A DNA stretch of 64,000 bases, from NCBI RefSeq assembly GCF_022605725.1, contig NC_065551.1, positions 9,362,001 through 9,426,000 of the forward strand, read 5' to 3'. Position numbers and translations under genes: made by a program. The notes under the pieces were generated by a model. That model was not told where the DNA came from. It made no database searches and saw nothing but the letters and a program-made list of their open reading frames with translations. This document shows, one piece after another, positions 34,075 to 45,509 of the stretch (its first letter is position 1; every line of letters begins with the position of its first letter). Source of the DNA: Anthonomus grandis grandis (taxonomy: Eukaryota > Arthropoda > Insecta > Coleoptera > Curculionidae).

Positions 34075-34560
34075 ACTTTGGAAACTGATCTCGAAGACCG
34101 TCTAAAGGAGAAAGTGATTCATTTTTACCTAGAAAACCTAAAAGACCATTCCAATGTTGGAATTGTATTGAGGAGGGGCACCTTAACTAGCCAGCTGGTT
34201 GGGTGCTATTAAGCCTCACGTATCAGACTAAACCGGCTGCCACGTCCTGGAGAGACCAGTAGATTGGTAGTACCGGGAAAAATATGCGGCCGTGAATGTG
34301 AGATGGTGGTGGATACAGGATCAAGTCATACTATCGTGAAGCCAAACATCGTAGGTCACTGTAGGATTGCAGCACCAATCCCCAGAAAGATACATTCAGA
34401 CCAAGGAAGGAAATTTAAGTCACAAATATTCCAACAAAGATGCAAGTTGCTGGGAATCAATAAGACCCGCACAACCTACACTGTTACACATACTACACCC
34501 TCAGCCTAATGGAATGGTTGAAGAATTTAACCATTTGAAATCTATTTGAGATTGATGGTA
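34075..34560 (+). pseudogene. Ty3/gypsy remnant: zinc knuckle, protease and integrase fused by deletion
   Basis: CWNCIEEGHL near 34160 is a CCHC-type gag knuckle (last Cys lost). GRECEMVVDTGSSHTIVKP near 34290 is the aspartic protease active site. Directly afterwards the same frame reads IHSDQGRKFKSQIFQQRCKL (34390), the second catalytic Asp block of integrase, then, with a frame change near 34490, HPQPNGMVEEFN, the third (Glu) block. RT and RNase H have been deleted between protease and integrase. It is unrelated to the minus-strand gypsy at 10 kb, which lacks a zinc knuckle. Confidence 0.85.
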
Positions 34561-35496
34561 AATTCTAAGCAAACCAATTGGAATACTTATATACAACCCC
34601 ATATATGATGTGTTGCTTGAGACCTTTCTATTTAAGATTTTAGGGATATATCTTACTCGGTTCAAGGGGTTGCAGTTAAGGATAAGATAATATGCTTGCT
34701 TTTGTTTCCCCCCGTTTTATAGAAACTGTTTTTAGCATTTTTTTATACAATTTTCTATTTCTAATATACGACCAGTCAGGTATTTAAATTATCACCCTGT
34801 ACATGGAGACAAGACAGCACCATTCTCTTTTTTTTGTACCTAAATTTTTATCTTTTAGATATTAAGTAAATGGGTTAATATAAGTTTTTTTTGTATGTAA
34901 TACAATAGTTTTATACATTTTGTTTAGCGTTTGCTACATTATAGTTAAATCCACCAACAAAAAGTCAAGACACTAATCAAAAGTAAAGCGTTTAGTAATT
35001 AAGCAGGTAATAATATATTTTTTAAAACGAGGTGCTCTTTTAAAATATATAATAAAAAATGCAGGTCCATTTTTTTAATTTTTAAAGTTCTGTTAAATAA
35101 AAATTATAATAATCTTTGTTAAACCATTGTTTTATTATTTACTAACTTTATAGCAATACAACAGAAGTGATGATCAAATTTTGTATAGATTTGCCTTATA
35201 CATACATGTTATCTATTACCTGGATGATTAACGTAATTTATGACTAAAAGTAATAATTGCAAAATTACGAATATTCTTTAGACATCGAGAATTTTAGATG
35301 ATCCATGAGTTTGATGCTCACACCTTACCCTTTTTATATGCAGATAAGAGACCTTTTATCTTAAACCTATACAACAGATAAATACTTCGTATGTTTTAGA
35401 TTAATCCGGTAAGTTTATATTGGTACATTTTTACGACAGACAATTAATCGACTAAAAAGTTATTTAATATATAAAAATAGTTATAATCCAATAATA
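34561..35496. other. No recognisable gene
   Basis: AT-rich sequence, short ORFs only. Confidence 0.4.
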
Positions 35497-35575
35497 ATGG
35501 ACAATAGTACTCTTAGTGCAAATGATAAAATAGTTGTAGTGAAAAGCGAAAACTTATCTGAGAATGATTTAACAG
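35497..35575 (+). CDS. Possible first coding exon of an unknown gene
   Basis: ATG at 35497, in the context AATAATGG, opens 26 codons (MDNSTLSANDKIVVVKSEN...) and is followed at a phase-1 position by a plausible donor, CAG/GTACCA. The composition (acidic, Ser/Asn-rich) is less AT-biased than its surroundings. No further exon could be linked, so this may be chance. Confidence 0.2.
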
Positions 35576-36753
35576 GTACCATTTCATTTTAGATTCTTGT
35601 TTATTATGCAAACTATTATTGATTTACCATTTATGGACTAGATATTATTTTTTTCGAAAAATATATTTATTTTTCAATTTTGCATACATTTTTATATTCT
35701 CTATCGTTTTATACATTAGATGTAATTTTAATAATGTTAAAATGGAGCATAATTAAATTAGCGAAAGTTTATGTAAATTAAAACATTATTATTGTACAGC
35801 CAAAGAGAAGATAAGGGTAAAACAATGTCTTTGGAAGTATACTAAAAAGTATCCAGTATTAACTGTTAAGGTTTTCTACATATTGAAATTAACAAATTTA
35901 AAAGGACGACTTTAATAATTTAACACATTAAATTATTAAAGTCGATAAAAATAGCACAGATGGCTTTGATTTATCTAATAACAGGAAGCTTTGTAATGAC
36001 ACGCCTGCCAATTGACATTATACATCAACTTTTTCTTCATTGGTAAACATTTGAAATATTAGTAAAGACTAATTTTTTTTCAAAAAACTGCGACAAATTT
36101 ATTTGATGAACAAATAATAATTGCGCTCGATAAAATGTGATATATTATGACAATTTAAAAATAGTCTTAAAAAACGGATCAAAATGCAGCCTTCTATTCA
36201 AGAAATCAAAGCCTTCTATACTATTTTTATTAATTATATGCGTTTATTTATGTGACTTATTTCTTTTCTTCTTACGAGTTTATGTATCAACCGATCTTAA
36301 AATCAATTATCAAATTATTGGGTAAAAAACCCGCATTTCAAAAGTGGTTGTTCCCAATAACATGCTATTTAAAAAAATTAAGTGACTAGTGAAGATATTT
36401 TAAATAGGCGTATAAAAGTCATAAAATACAATGAAAACTATATTTCTGTCATTACTTGATTAAAAATTAAAACCTTTAACGCATTTATAGCACCCTATTT
36501 TGAAACCTACAAAATTATTTTTTTCTATGAGTATAAAACAAAAAGTAGCAAATGCAGTATCATTGTTCTCAGAACATAATATTCTATCAAAATAAGTAAT
36601 AATAAACTAAGTATTCCATTTAAAATAAGAAAGTTAGTGTCACTTCCGATTAGGCAGAAAGTAACGGAAAACAACTAAATACGTATCTTTTGACGTTTAA
36701 CAATTATAATATATAATAACAACGCACTTTTAACAATTTATATATTATTTATA
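35576..36753. other. No recognisable gene
   Basis: AT-rich sequence. TTTAATAATTTAA near 35911 and TTAAATTATTAAA near 35928 form a simple palindrome. Nothing else stands out. Confidence 0.4.
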
Positions 36754-37829
36754 CAGGGTGTCCCGAAATTACATCGCAATATTTTACCAGCCGCATCTTT
36801 GTCTAAAAATAAGACACAAACTTCATATACAGGAATCTTGAAAAGTGAATCGTTTTCATATTACAGGGAGTTTTATAATTCCTATTGAAGATGGTTTTTT
36901 GTTAATATTTTTAAAACGCCTGATCGATATTTTTCGAAATTTTTATCGTATGCTACTGTATTGTTACTAACTGATTTTATAACATTTTGTGCTAAAATGT
37001 ATACAGGTTCATTTAAAATCAGTGATCAGCAAGGATAAAAATGTCATAACTTTTTTTCTGGTTATTTTTTAATTATTTGGATAGTAAAATTAAAAAGAAC
37101 CAATATTTTTACATTAAAAAATACTTATGTTTTATTTCGTTAGAAGCCTCCGGTTTCAAGAAATTTTTTGTTTGGTATTTTCAGTTTTTTTTCTTAGCTA
37201 ATACGTTAATTGTTTCAACTTTTCTCAATTGTTTACACATTATTTACAACTTTGAAATAAAATTTTAAACAAAGAAAACTGTTTTTGATCTTAAAATTAA
37301 GTATTTGTAATAGTCTTATGTGATGTTTACACCTGATGTTTTGTAATATACCTTTTAATTTTATTAAACATAATCAAAAATACATTATGAGTGTAGGTTG
37401 CAAAACATTTATGTCTGATTATTTCAAAAACGGGCGCTCCTATCGAAATAAGACAAGAGCACCTTTTTTATGTAAAAATATCGGTTCTTTTTAATTTTAC
37501 TATCCAATTAATTACAAAGTAATTAGAAAAAAATTTATGACGTTTTTATCTTTGCTGACCACTAATTTTAATCGACCCTGTATACATTTTAGCATAAAAT
37601 GTTATAAAATCAGTTAGTGACAATAGAGAAATAAACGATAAAAAATTCGAAAAATAACGACCCGGCGTTTCACAAATATTGATTAAAAACCATGTTCAAT
37701 AGGAATTATAAAACACCCTGAAACATGAAAACGATTCACTTTTTAAGATTCCTGTATATAAAGTTTTTGTCTTATTTTTAGACAAAGTGCAGGTGGTAAA
37801 ATATTGCCATTTAATTTCGGGACACCCTG
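36754..37829. mobile_element. 1.08-kb foldback element with ~370-410-bp inverted arms
   Basis: It begins CAGGGTGTCCCGAAATTA (36754) and ends with the reverse complement TAATTTCGGGACACCCTG (37829). TA flanks it at 36752-36753 and 37830-37831. The left arm to ~37121 matches the right arm from ~37463 closely; weaker similarity extends inwards to ~37165 and ~37418. The ~250-bp centre has no coding capacity. The TA target and CAGGGTG ends suggest a Tc1/mariner-type transposase moved it. Confidence 0.93.
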
Positions 37830-37831
37830 TA

Positions 37832-38147
37832 TATAAAAACCATATATTCAATTATTTGTTTAATATCTAGTCTAAAAATTAAAAAAATTAAATAAAAGAT
37901 GGAGCATATAATTAAAAAAAATCATTTTAAACCAATGTAAGACATGGTCTGCTAGAATTTCTAAATTTTATGTAAGCGCAGTGGCGGCTGCTGCCAGAGG
38001 GTAAGAACAGTGAAAAAATAGTCCATACTTGCAGTAGTCATAGATTAAGGTAAAATGAAAATCCTGCAGTCTTCCTACACTTATTTATTAAACATTCAGT
38101 TTTTTTTAAATTACCGACATGCTTCGGACATAGTTCATCAGAGGATA
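37832..38147. other. Penelope-like terminal sequence, degenerate; no gene
   Basis: On the minus strand, CTGATGAACTATGTCCGAAG (38140-38121) followed by CATGTCGGTAAT is a hammerhead-like motif, but stem II cannot form properly. Sequence like this marks Penelope-type termini. The element at 38156-41376 inserted right beside it: the motif's flank resumes at 41385. Confidence 0.4.
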
Positions 38148-38155
38148 CTAAAAGA

Positions 38156-41100
38156 CTTAGAACATTGAAAGGCTAGAATTAGTAAACAACAACTTTGTTT
38201 GAGTCCAACATGTGCACAGGGGCAAGAGGGGTGTTTGGTTTACAAACAAATTTGACGATTCTCTGTTGTCAAGTCGACGCAAATTTCCAACGAAGGAATT
38301 TTTTAGCTATATTTTAACAACCATTATAACGTTAATTTAACTTATTTGTGTTGTATTTTACAGGAAAATTGAAAAATAAAAAGTATAAATATTACAATTA
38401 ACCTATTTTAAGAATAAATATAATATCCTTAAGCAAAAAAAAAACAAAATTATTAACATTCTTATCCCTAAAACTGCTTCTAAAAAATTTGAAGCGACAA
38501 CACCGGAGCTTAAGCGCCTGAGCCATACGCGTAGTGTCATCTGTCAAACGGCTTTTTGTTTATATTCGGGATTCGTGTATTTTCTTTCATTTTTAGTTTA
38601 AAAAGGAAAAAGGCCACATTTTAGTGTTTTTTTTTTTAAATTGCTTGGATGGCAAAAACTTGTGTCGTTTGTGCCGCATCATGATAAAAAGGTGATTCAA
38701 GCCGATCTTTTCACAAGTAAGCACCGATACTTTCATAACATCACATAATGGGGTTACCATCATCATAAACGTAGAATAGGGGATCTTATAGATATAAACC
38801 TAATAAAAACTTGAATGTGTGCGTAAAATACCAAAATATTCATATTTTTAAATCTAAATATTTTTTTGAACATATTCATCTATTAATAGGCTATAAAAAA
38901 TATAAAACTAGAATTTTGTCCCTGGTTTTATTACAGGATTTTATGTTTTTTTTTATTGTTTTGGCAGAAAGAAGGCATAATACCTATGTACCTATCTATA
39001 TATAGTTGTGTTTGTTTTTTTATGTTTTTTTTAATATAGACATTAGGTAGATAGATAAAATTATTAATTTTTTATTGCCTTTAAAGAATTTTGAAATTTA
39101 TTTAGATATTGAAATCTATGTATAAAGTTAATTTTGTCTTTCCCTAAAATTTGGTCGATAATTTTTTTTTGTATTACCATATTGCAACTTACAATAATAT
39201 ATATAGTAATTGGCACCACATATTAATTTATTACTGCAATTTTTTCTTGCATTTTGATTAAATATCAAATACTTATTATAGATTGCCTAATATATGCCCA
39301 AAGGGAACAATGGATTTCATTAATGGAAATCAACACAATTAAAAAGAACATATTTGTTTGTTCAGATCACATCCTTAGAAGTGATTTCTTATATAAGGAA
39401 GATAATATTATCAGTAGCCAGACTTTATTAAAAAAATCAGCTCTACCTCAAAGGTATTTTTTTTAAATATATTTTTCTAGTATAAAAAAATCGTCACAAA
39501 AAGGATTAGTGTTACTCAGATAAGCTTTATTTATACCTAATACGTATTAAATTAGGTATGTGTGTAAAAGTATTTTTTTACTAGGGTTTCTGATGCACTG
39601 GTTAAAAACACAGCAGCCGATAATTCAGTTAATTTACCAAATGATTTACCCTTCAAAGCTGCAGGGGTAGGTACAAACAGTGAAGCTAATATGGACAAAT
39701 ATGGATAATTTAAATAGATTAATATTCTTGATACACCAAATTTTGTATAATTACAGATCTGATCATTCATCATCAATAATAACTGCATCTGAGATTAATA
39801 GTTCTACAGTAACCGTGGGGTCTAGGTCAACAATTACTATTTCTCATCCAAGCCGTTTTTGTTTAACTGCTACACATTCCTGGACCTGATGCCAAGGAAA
39901 AGGTAAAAATACACTCAAAATAGACTACTAGTTTTATGCCATGCATTATCCTATTCTATATATCTTATTTAAAAGTGATATTGTATTTTATTGTGTAATA
40001 TTTATTTATTAAATGCAATAAATGAAATGTATAATATTACAAAGATTCTTTAAAATAACATACATTTAATTGATCAATTGGATCATCATAATACATTTCT
40101 TAAATTTTTTCTTTTTAATTTTGTTAATACTATATTTTTATGTATATTATTCTAGGGTAAAATCAAAATGATATCCTGAGGACCTAAACACTGATGATTC
40201 CACCGTTTCAAAAGCTAAATCACTTGTCACCAAATTATTGAAAAAAAAAGAACAAAAAATTAAACTTCGAAGATTGCAACAAACAAATGTGCGCCAAAGA
40301 AATTGAATTAGATGGCTCAAGTCATTATTAAAATACTTTAGAAATCATAATATGATTTTCGAAAAAGCCTAACATACTACATATTTTATTTGACTTGTAA
40401 AAGTACTTGTTTGTACATTACTACTAATAAACTTCTAAACTTCTATAACTCTAATCTAATCTATTGTACATAGTCTTTATTCTTAGGTAAGCTTTGTTTT
40501 TTAGTATAAATTAATATGATATAATAATTGGTATTAGGTATTATATAGGTTACTGTTAAATGTCTGAAAACCATTGTACAGGCTAAATACCCATAATAAA
40601 AGTCTTATAATCTATAAAAAGCCTTCAACTCCTTCACAATTTGAACATCCTTGTAGTTTTAACTCTTTCCGCTGAAGCAATACTGTCCCTTTGAAAAAGT
40701 CAGCATTATAGAAGTATATATTATGTGATATAAAGTAAGTGATGTAAAACTGAGTTTTGTCTAATATAACAATAACAATAAAATTTTGCTAAATGTTCAC
40801 AATTTGTGTCTTAAAACATGATTTATTAAGAAATCTTTCATATTATATTAATAAAATATTTAATTTCCATAAAAATGCTTTAACAAAAATGCTGCCTTTT
40901 ATTAGGACCTTGCTCTAATGAAGTCCGTTAAAAAAACACATAAATAGCTCATAAATGGTAACATTCCTTATACTCAGACTCTATAATAATTAATAATTAT
41001 TTATCATGTAAATATTTGTTGAAGACGTCACTGGTAGAAAGTGCTTGTATCAGTGGCATCAACAATGCGATCGAGCGGCATTGCGATGCCATTACCGTTT

Positions 41101-41376
41101 TTCTTCCTACTTTATTTTCATTTATGTAACGTATATTGACTTCGATATAAAGTATCTTATCAAATTACTTTTAAAAAAACGCTTGATATGTTATTAAAGG
41201 GGAGCAGTAGTATTGTTTGGTGCCTTCGAAAACAACTGAACATTTTTATGATATTATAAACTGATTTTTGCCATTTCTTTATAAGCATTTGGCATCATTG
41301 CATCAGAGATGCTGCAAGCAAACAAACCTGCCCATAGTTCTTCGGCATGCTACTTCTAGCCTTTCAATGTTCTAAG
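38156..41376 (+). mobile_element. 3.2-kb P-like element with 8-bp target duplication and a THAP gene
   Basis: The left end reads CTTAGAACATTGAAAGGCTA from 38156; its reverse complement ends at 41376 (23 matching bases, similarity over ~27). Perfect 8-bp duplications CTAAAAGA flank it at 38148-38155 and 41377-41384. Inside is a multi-exon THAP gene remnant on the plus strand (38649-40372). Eight-base target duplication plus THAP domain fits the P superfamily; hAT elements also make 8-bp duplications, but their DNA-binding domain is a BED finger. The last ~1 kb has no recognisable transposase catalytic or GTP-binding region. Its termini differ from those of the P-like element at 17114, so it is a second family. 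Confidence 0.7.
38649..40372 (+). pseudogene. THAP-domain gene remnant, about five exons
   Basis: Exon 1 (38649-38716) begins MAKTCVVCAAS, is broken by TGATAA, and continues KGDSSRSFHK up to a GTAAGC donor. Exon 2 (39282-39453) supplies YAQREQWISLM, VCSDHILRSDF and LLKKSALPQ, the C-X2-H and C-terminal end of a THAP zinc finger; one extra base near 39292 shifts the frame. Exon 3 starts at 39585 after a TACTAG acceptor. A Ser/Thr-rich exon follows at ~39757. Finally LVTKLLKKKEQKIKLRRLQQ (~40230) is the Lys-rich coiled coil that follows THAP in P-type transposases and many THAP proteins. The stops and shifts make an intact product unlikely. It may be the N-terminal part of a P-like transposase that lost its catalytic domain. 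Confidence 0.7.
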
Positions 41377-41389
41377 CTAAAAGAAAATA

Positions 41390-41696
41390 GTTCTGAACAA
41401 AAAACAAAAAGACAAACAGACACAGAAAAAAAAATTAATATAAGGTGCACGTACAAAGGTTTAAAATTGGTATCAGATATATGCCCCAGAGTTTGATTCA
41501 ATGTCAAAAAACCCACTATTTATTGTTTTTTTTTAATTTTATTATTTTTAATTTTATTTGTTTACATTCTACAGTTGACAATTACCGAATAATATGTAAA
41601 AAAAACATACTAAACTCAAACGTAGGTAACATCTATGGAAGAAGTTCTAAAAGTACCATGGTACCTGATGATGTGTTACTAAAATTTTTTTGGTAA
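41390..41696. other. No recognisable gene
   Basis: AT-rich. ACCTGATGATGTGTTACT at 41665 is a degraded hammerhead-like motif at the edge of the Penelope inverted repeat. The 83-codon ORF at 41445-41696 has no motif. Confidence 0.35.
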
Positions 41697-41922
41697 AAGC
41701 AAGAGGAAAACAGAGAGTTCATAGAGAACCTATTAGATGGCGCGGTTACCATAATATACGTTATACATTACATTACATTATATACATTAGTACGCTGTGA
41801 AGAAGGAAAGCAACGGATTAGTAACATATAAAAGAAACTGTAAAGGGCAAGAACGATGTATTAAGAGACTATGAAGAGTTTAAACACAGTGAGTTAAAAA
41901 AAGTGAGTACAAGGTTTGGATT
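41697..41922 (+). repeat. Left inverted repeat flanking the Penelope-like remnant
   Basis: GTTCATAGAGAACCTATTAG, ATGGCGCGGTTA, then, after ~90 extra bases, GTATTAAGAGACTATGAAGAG match the reverse complement of 43715-43815. Inverted terminal repeats around partial copies are typical of Penelope-like elements. Confidence 0.8.
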
Positions 41923-42439
41923 AGAGAAGAAATAAAAAAATTATATTTTAAACTTAGCAAAATCCATCTTAAACTGTTATTTTTATACTTACCTGTAAAT
42001 AATTAGCTGCATGCAGCCAAGTGAGATTCTTTTATTTCAGAACTTTATACCTATGTATATGGTCAAAAAAAAATAAAATTTTAACGTCTAAAAAACAAAA
42101 TCAATGTTTTCGCCAAAACTACCAAGAGCACACTAAACTTCCCTTTCGAATAAAACAAAATAATTAAGAAACACGACGTCTTCAACTTAACAGCCACGGA
42201 CTCTAAGTTTGACAGATTTATTATGAATTTAAGTTTTAATAGTTTAATGTTCACATCTGAAATTTGCCATAACACTCCCAACAATAACTCATTTCTCTTT
42301 CCATCCCAGAACACTTAATTTAAGCAACGTTACCTTTACAGATAACGAAAACTGAAGGTGAATTCAGGTTTAAACTACAATTTTCAGATCAGCCCCCAAA
42401 GAAGGGAGTTGAAACTGTTGGCGGTTGATAGCTTTTCTC

Positions 42440-43700
42440 CCTCGAGTGTTTCCCGTAATCCTAAGACTCTCTAAAATGTTTAGAGAATAAGAACTTAACC
42501 CTAACTAAAGCAGACAAGGGCAACCTTCTTGTGATCTTGGTTAGGGTTCAATATGTTGAAAAAGTTGAAACCTTTTTATCAACAGATAATTTTTCAGTTA
42601 TTAACCTCTGCCCTACTAACACATTTTTAGTTAAATTTAAAAATACATTAAAACAAGTAAATACAACTTTAGAATATTTAAACACAAATAAATTTAAACT
42701 CGCACCTATCAATCCGTCTATCCCTTTGTTGTACGGCTTGCCCAAGATCCACAAGCATGCTATGTCTATTTGTCAAGTGATTACTTATTGTGGCTCACTA
42801 TGTGACAAGCTGAGTTCTTGGCATAACCACACCTTACTTTATCTCACTAAGTTTAAAAGTTCATTTTCTATAAGAAATTCCACTTCACTAGTTCAAGAGT
42901 TGAAAGATATCATTTTACCCGTTTCATCTTTTCTAGTATCTTTTGATGTTCCTAACCTCTTCTCTAGCATTCCTCCTGAGGACTGTTTACCCTTTAGTTG
43001 CACTCGCAAAAATAGTCACCTCTTTCAACACATTTTCTTTATCAAAAGATACGTGGATGATATTTTTGCCATCTTTAAGGTTAGTCCCTTCTTCAAAATA
43101 TTATCACGTTCTTAAACTTTACACTCACGGATTAATTTTACATTTGAAATTGACACCAACGAATCTTTAGCATTTTTAGATTTTAAATTAACACGTACAA
43201 AACAATAAGGCGATCAAAAATATATTCCATTGCCCTTTTGGGGAAAGATTTCATACCAAATCAAAAACATATTAAATTCACATAACATCAATACTAGCTA
43301 TAAAACTAAACATACATTAAGATCTTTTTTTATCAACTGTAACAAAATCCCGCCAGAACAAAAATCAGAAGTCTATCAGATGGGGTACTCTAGTGAGAAT
43401 TGCAATACATTTTACATTAGACAGGCCAGTAGAAGATGTTCTACACGTATCAATAAACATTATAGAGAGATAGAAAATGGCAAGAACCGAAATATTTACC
43501 CTACAAGCATCAAATCTTACTTTGCAAGACATGTTTATACTAATAACCACAGTTTTAACCCAGCTACTGACTTAAAAGTTTAACACATCTGCCGGAAATA
43601 CAATATCTCTTGGAAAACAAAAACTTGGATCTGTTGGAAATATTCGAAATAAATAAAGCTACACAAAACAATCACCATTACTGTGTTAATGATCAAATGC
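42440..43700 (+). pseudogene. Penelope-like element ORF: reverse transcriptase and GIY-YIG endonuclease, broken
   Basis: KADKGNLLVIL (~42515) and YGLPKIHKH (~42735) are Penelope RT signatures, followed by SFDVPNLFSSIPPEDCL (~42945) and RYVDDIFAIF (~43050), the catalytic YVDD motif. Between the last two, part of the RT palm is deleted. After frameshifts the block at 43230-43583 contains VYQMGYSSENCNTFYIRQAS and TRINKHYREI, a GIY-YIG endonuclease with its Gly-Ile-Tyr and Gly-Gln positions altered. A degraded tail, NLDLLEIFEINKA, lies near 43625. Penelope elements reverse-transcribe and nick with this fusion. The nuclease and frame damage make the copy inactive. Confidence 0.92.
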
Positions 43701-43714
43701 AACATTCTTGTACT

Positions 43715-43815
43715 CACTTTTTCAACTCTTCATAGTCTCTTAATACACCGTTATGTTAACCGCGCCATCTAATATGTTCTCTATGAACCCTCTGCTTTTC
43801 TGTTGGTTTCACCCA
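43715..43815 (-). repeat. Right inverted repeat flanking the Penelope-like remnant
   Basis: Reverse complement of the repeat at 41697-41922, without its ~90-bp internal insertion. A degraded hammerhead-like CTGACGATG follows on the minus strand near 43850. Confidence 0.8.
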
Positions 43816-43933
43816 TATTGGGTTTTATTTACCTCATAATACATCGTCAGTTGTTGATGCGTTGGCCACAATTTCTTAATCTAGTAATTATAAAAGTGAT
43901 TTGAGCTTGAACCTTTCCAGTTATGTATCTTTT

Positions 43934-44197
43934 TTATGACGTTAGTCCCTTCGTCAAATGGAAATGGTAAAAATACCATTTGATTAAATATTTGACTTTT
44001 TGCTCGCTTTTCATCCAGCCAATGTTAATTGTGTCCTCGAACTCCTCGATGTTTTCTTTAGTGGGGTAAATGCTATTGGCAGGATTTGGTGGAGATGTGT
44101 CCTTCAGCTTTTGATAAGACTGCTTTCTTTGAGCGTTCAAAAAGTGAATTATCTTGTTTCCTTTTATTTCATTTTTGAGACCACTCGTTGTTCCCAC
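43934..44197 (-). CDS. Unrecognised 87-codon ORF between two Penelope fragments
   Basis: The minus-strand frame is rich in Lys, Asn and Glu (KQSYQKLKDTSPPNPANSIY). It might be the N-terminal, non-RT part of an inverted Penelope copy, given its neighbours, but I cannot match it to a known block. It could equally be chance. Confidence 0.2.
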   Translation of the reverse strand: MGTTSGLKNEIKGNKIIHFLNAQRKQSYQKLKDTSPPNPANSIYPTKENIEEFEDTINIGWMKSEQKVKYLIKWYFYHFHLTKGLTS

Positions 44198-44479
44198 TTC
44201 CTGTTAATTTTTCTTGTAGCACTTAGTTTCCTTTGTGTTTATCAATGTTCTCAAAAGTTACTACTACGTGGGCTACTACTAACGTTGCTATCCTTTGGTG
44301 GTTCAACCAAAGAGTAACAACACAATAATTGGAAAAGATTGTTAAACATTGTTAGACCTTAACCATTTGCTTTGGAAGAAGTGCATTTATTGATGAATTG
44401 ACAATTTTACGAGAAAATGCACAATTTTATAGAATATATCTTATTTAATGTACTGTACATCTTTATATTTGTTTTGATT

Positions 44480-44805
44480 TATTGTGTGCTACATTGGACA
44501 AAGCGGAATGAGAATTGAAACTATAATAAAAGATCATACCAAACTAATAGAAAATAACGTAAATAAGTTTATTAATAATACTTCTTCACCTTTTGCCAAC
44601 CATATCATCGAGGTTAGACATAGGTTCGTACCGAAAGCAGACATGTTTGTTAGAAAGGCTTAAGGTTGGACCTTTTAGAAATCCTCGAAATTAATAAAGC
44701 TATAAAATCACCAGATTTTGTTTTTGTGAATGAACAGACTAAGTTTGATAGAAATCTATTTTTTAACTCCCTAACTACATACAACCTTCCGACTTCCAAT
44801 AAATA
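44480..44805 (+). pseudogene. Second Penelope-like fragment: GIY-YIG endonuclease end
   Basis: CYIGQSGMRIETIIKDHTKL, then NNTSSPFANHIIEVRH, is the YIGQ half of a Penelope GIY-YIG nuclease (here Y-I-G-Q is intact). After a stop or frameshift the frame resumes LRLDLLEILEINKAI near 44665 and ends at ~44804. The RT part is absent. Its sequence differs from the copy at 43.4 kb, so it is another family. The hammerhead core at 45221 lies ~400 bp downstream. Confidence 0.85.
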
Positions 44806-45220
44806 AATAAGATCCTTTTTAAAAAATACTTATTATTCATAGCTTCCCCTCCACCTTTCTTAATTTTACCCCTTTCTTAAATAACCAATTCTCCCCGCGC
44901 TACTATAGTACTCTGGCGACAAAATAATAAGGTCAATAATAATTTGAGATTATTCGACTTTATAGTTATAGTTGTATCTTTCATGTTCAAACCTTAGTTT
45001 GAACTGCGTTTACTAGAATTCGCGCAATTTAGTGTTAGTTGTTTTTATAATCATAATTATTATTTTTCAGGCAAACATCACAGCTATGTAGTGTTTTTTT
45101 TTTAACTTTTTAATACTTTGACTTTTATTTGTTATTTTGTTAATTTTTGTTGTCCCTTTTAATTTTAACTTCCTGTTTGTTATTTTAATGTGTTTGTGTG
45201 AAAAGAAAAAAATAATTTTA

Positions 45221-45262
45221 GAGTCTGATGATGATGAGTGAACTCATAGAAATGCATAACTC
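45221..45262 (+). ncRNA. Hammerhead ribozyme core downstream of a Penelope fragment
   Basis: GAGT (stem I), CTGATGA (45225-45231), T, stem II GATGAG-TGAA-CTCATA (closing pair G-A instead of G-C), GAA (45249-45251), stem III ATG/CAT starting A15.1 at 45252 and ending U16.1 at 45257, cleavable A at 45258, then ACTC (45259-45262) pairing with GAGT. All invariant core bases are present. The damaged closing pair of stem II may weaken activity. The position matches Penelope terminal repeats. Confidence 0.65.
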
Positions 45263-45509
45263 CTGACAAAAGATAGGCATTTTCATTTGTAGAGAAAAGT
45301 CTTCTTGCCCTTCCCAACCCGTTATATTATAGTCACTCCACTTCAAGAATGAACTTCTACTTACAAACAATAATTATAAATTCACAAAGCTCTTAAGCAG
45401 TGTAAAATACCCGATTGTTTATCCTAAGATTTATTTTCCTAGTAAAACTATCATATAAGGGCCTTAAGAAATAAAAATTCACATAGATCTATTATTTTCA
45501 GAAGAGAAA

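Noticed and set aside
40380..41376. Transposase catalytic domain expected downstream of the THAP/coiled-coil exons
   Set aside because: Read on the plus strand in all frames, I found no DDE-like or GTP-binding blocks, so I did not call the element autonomous.
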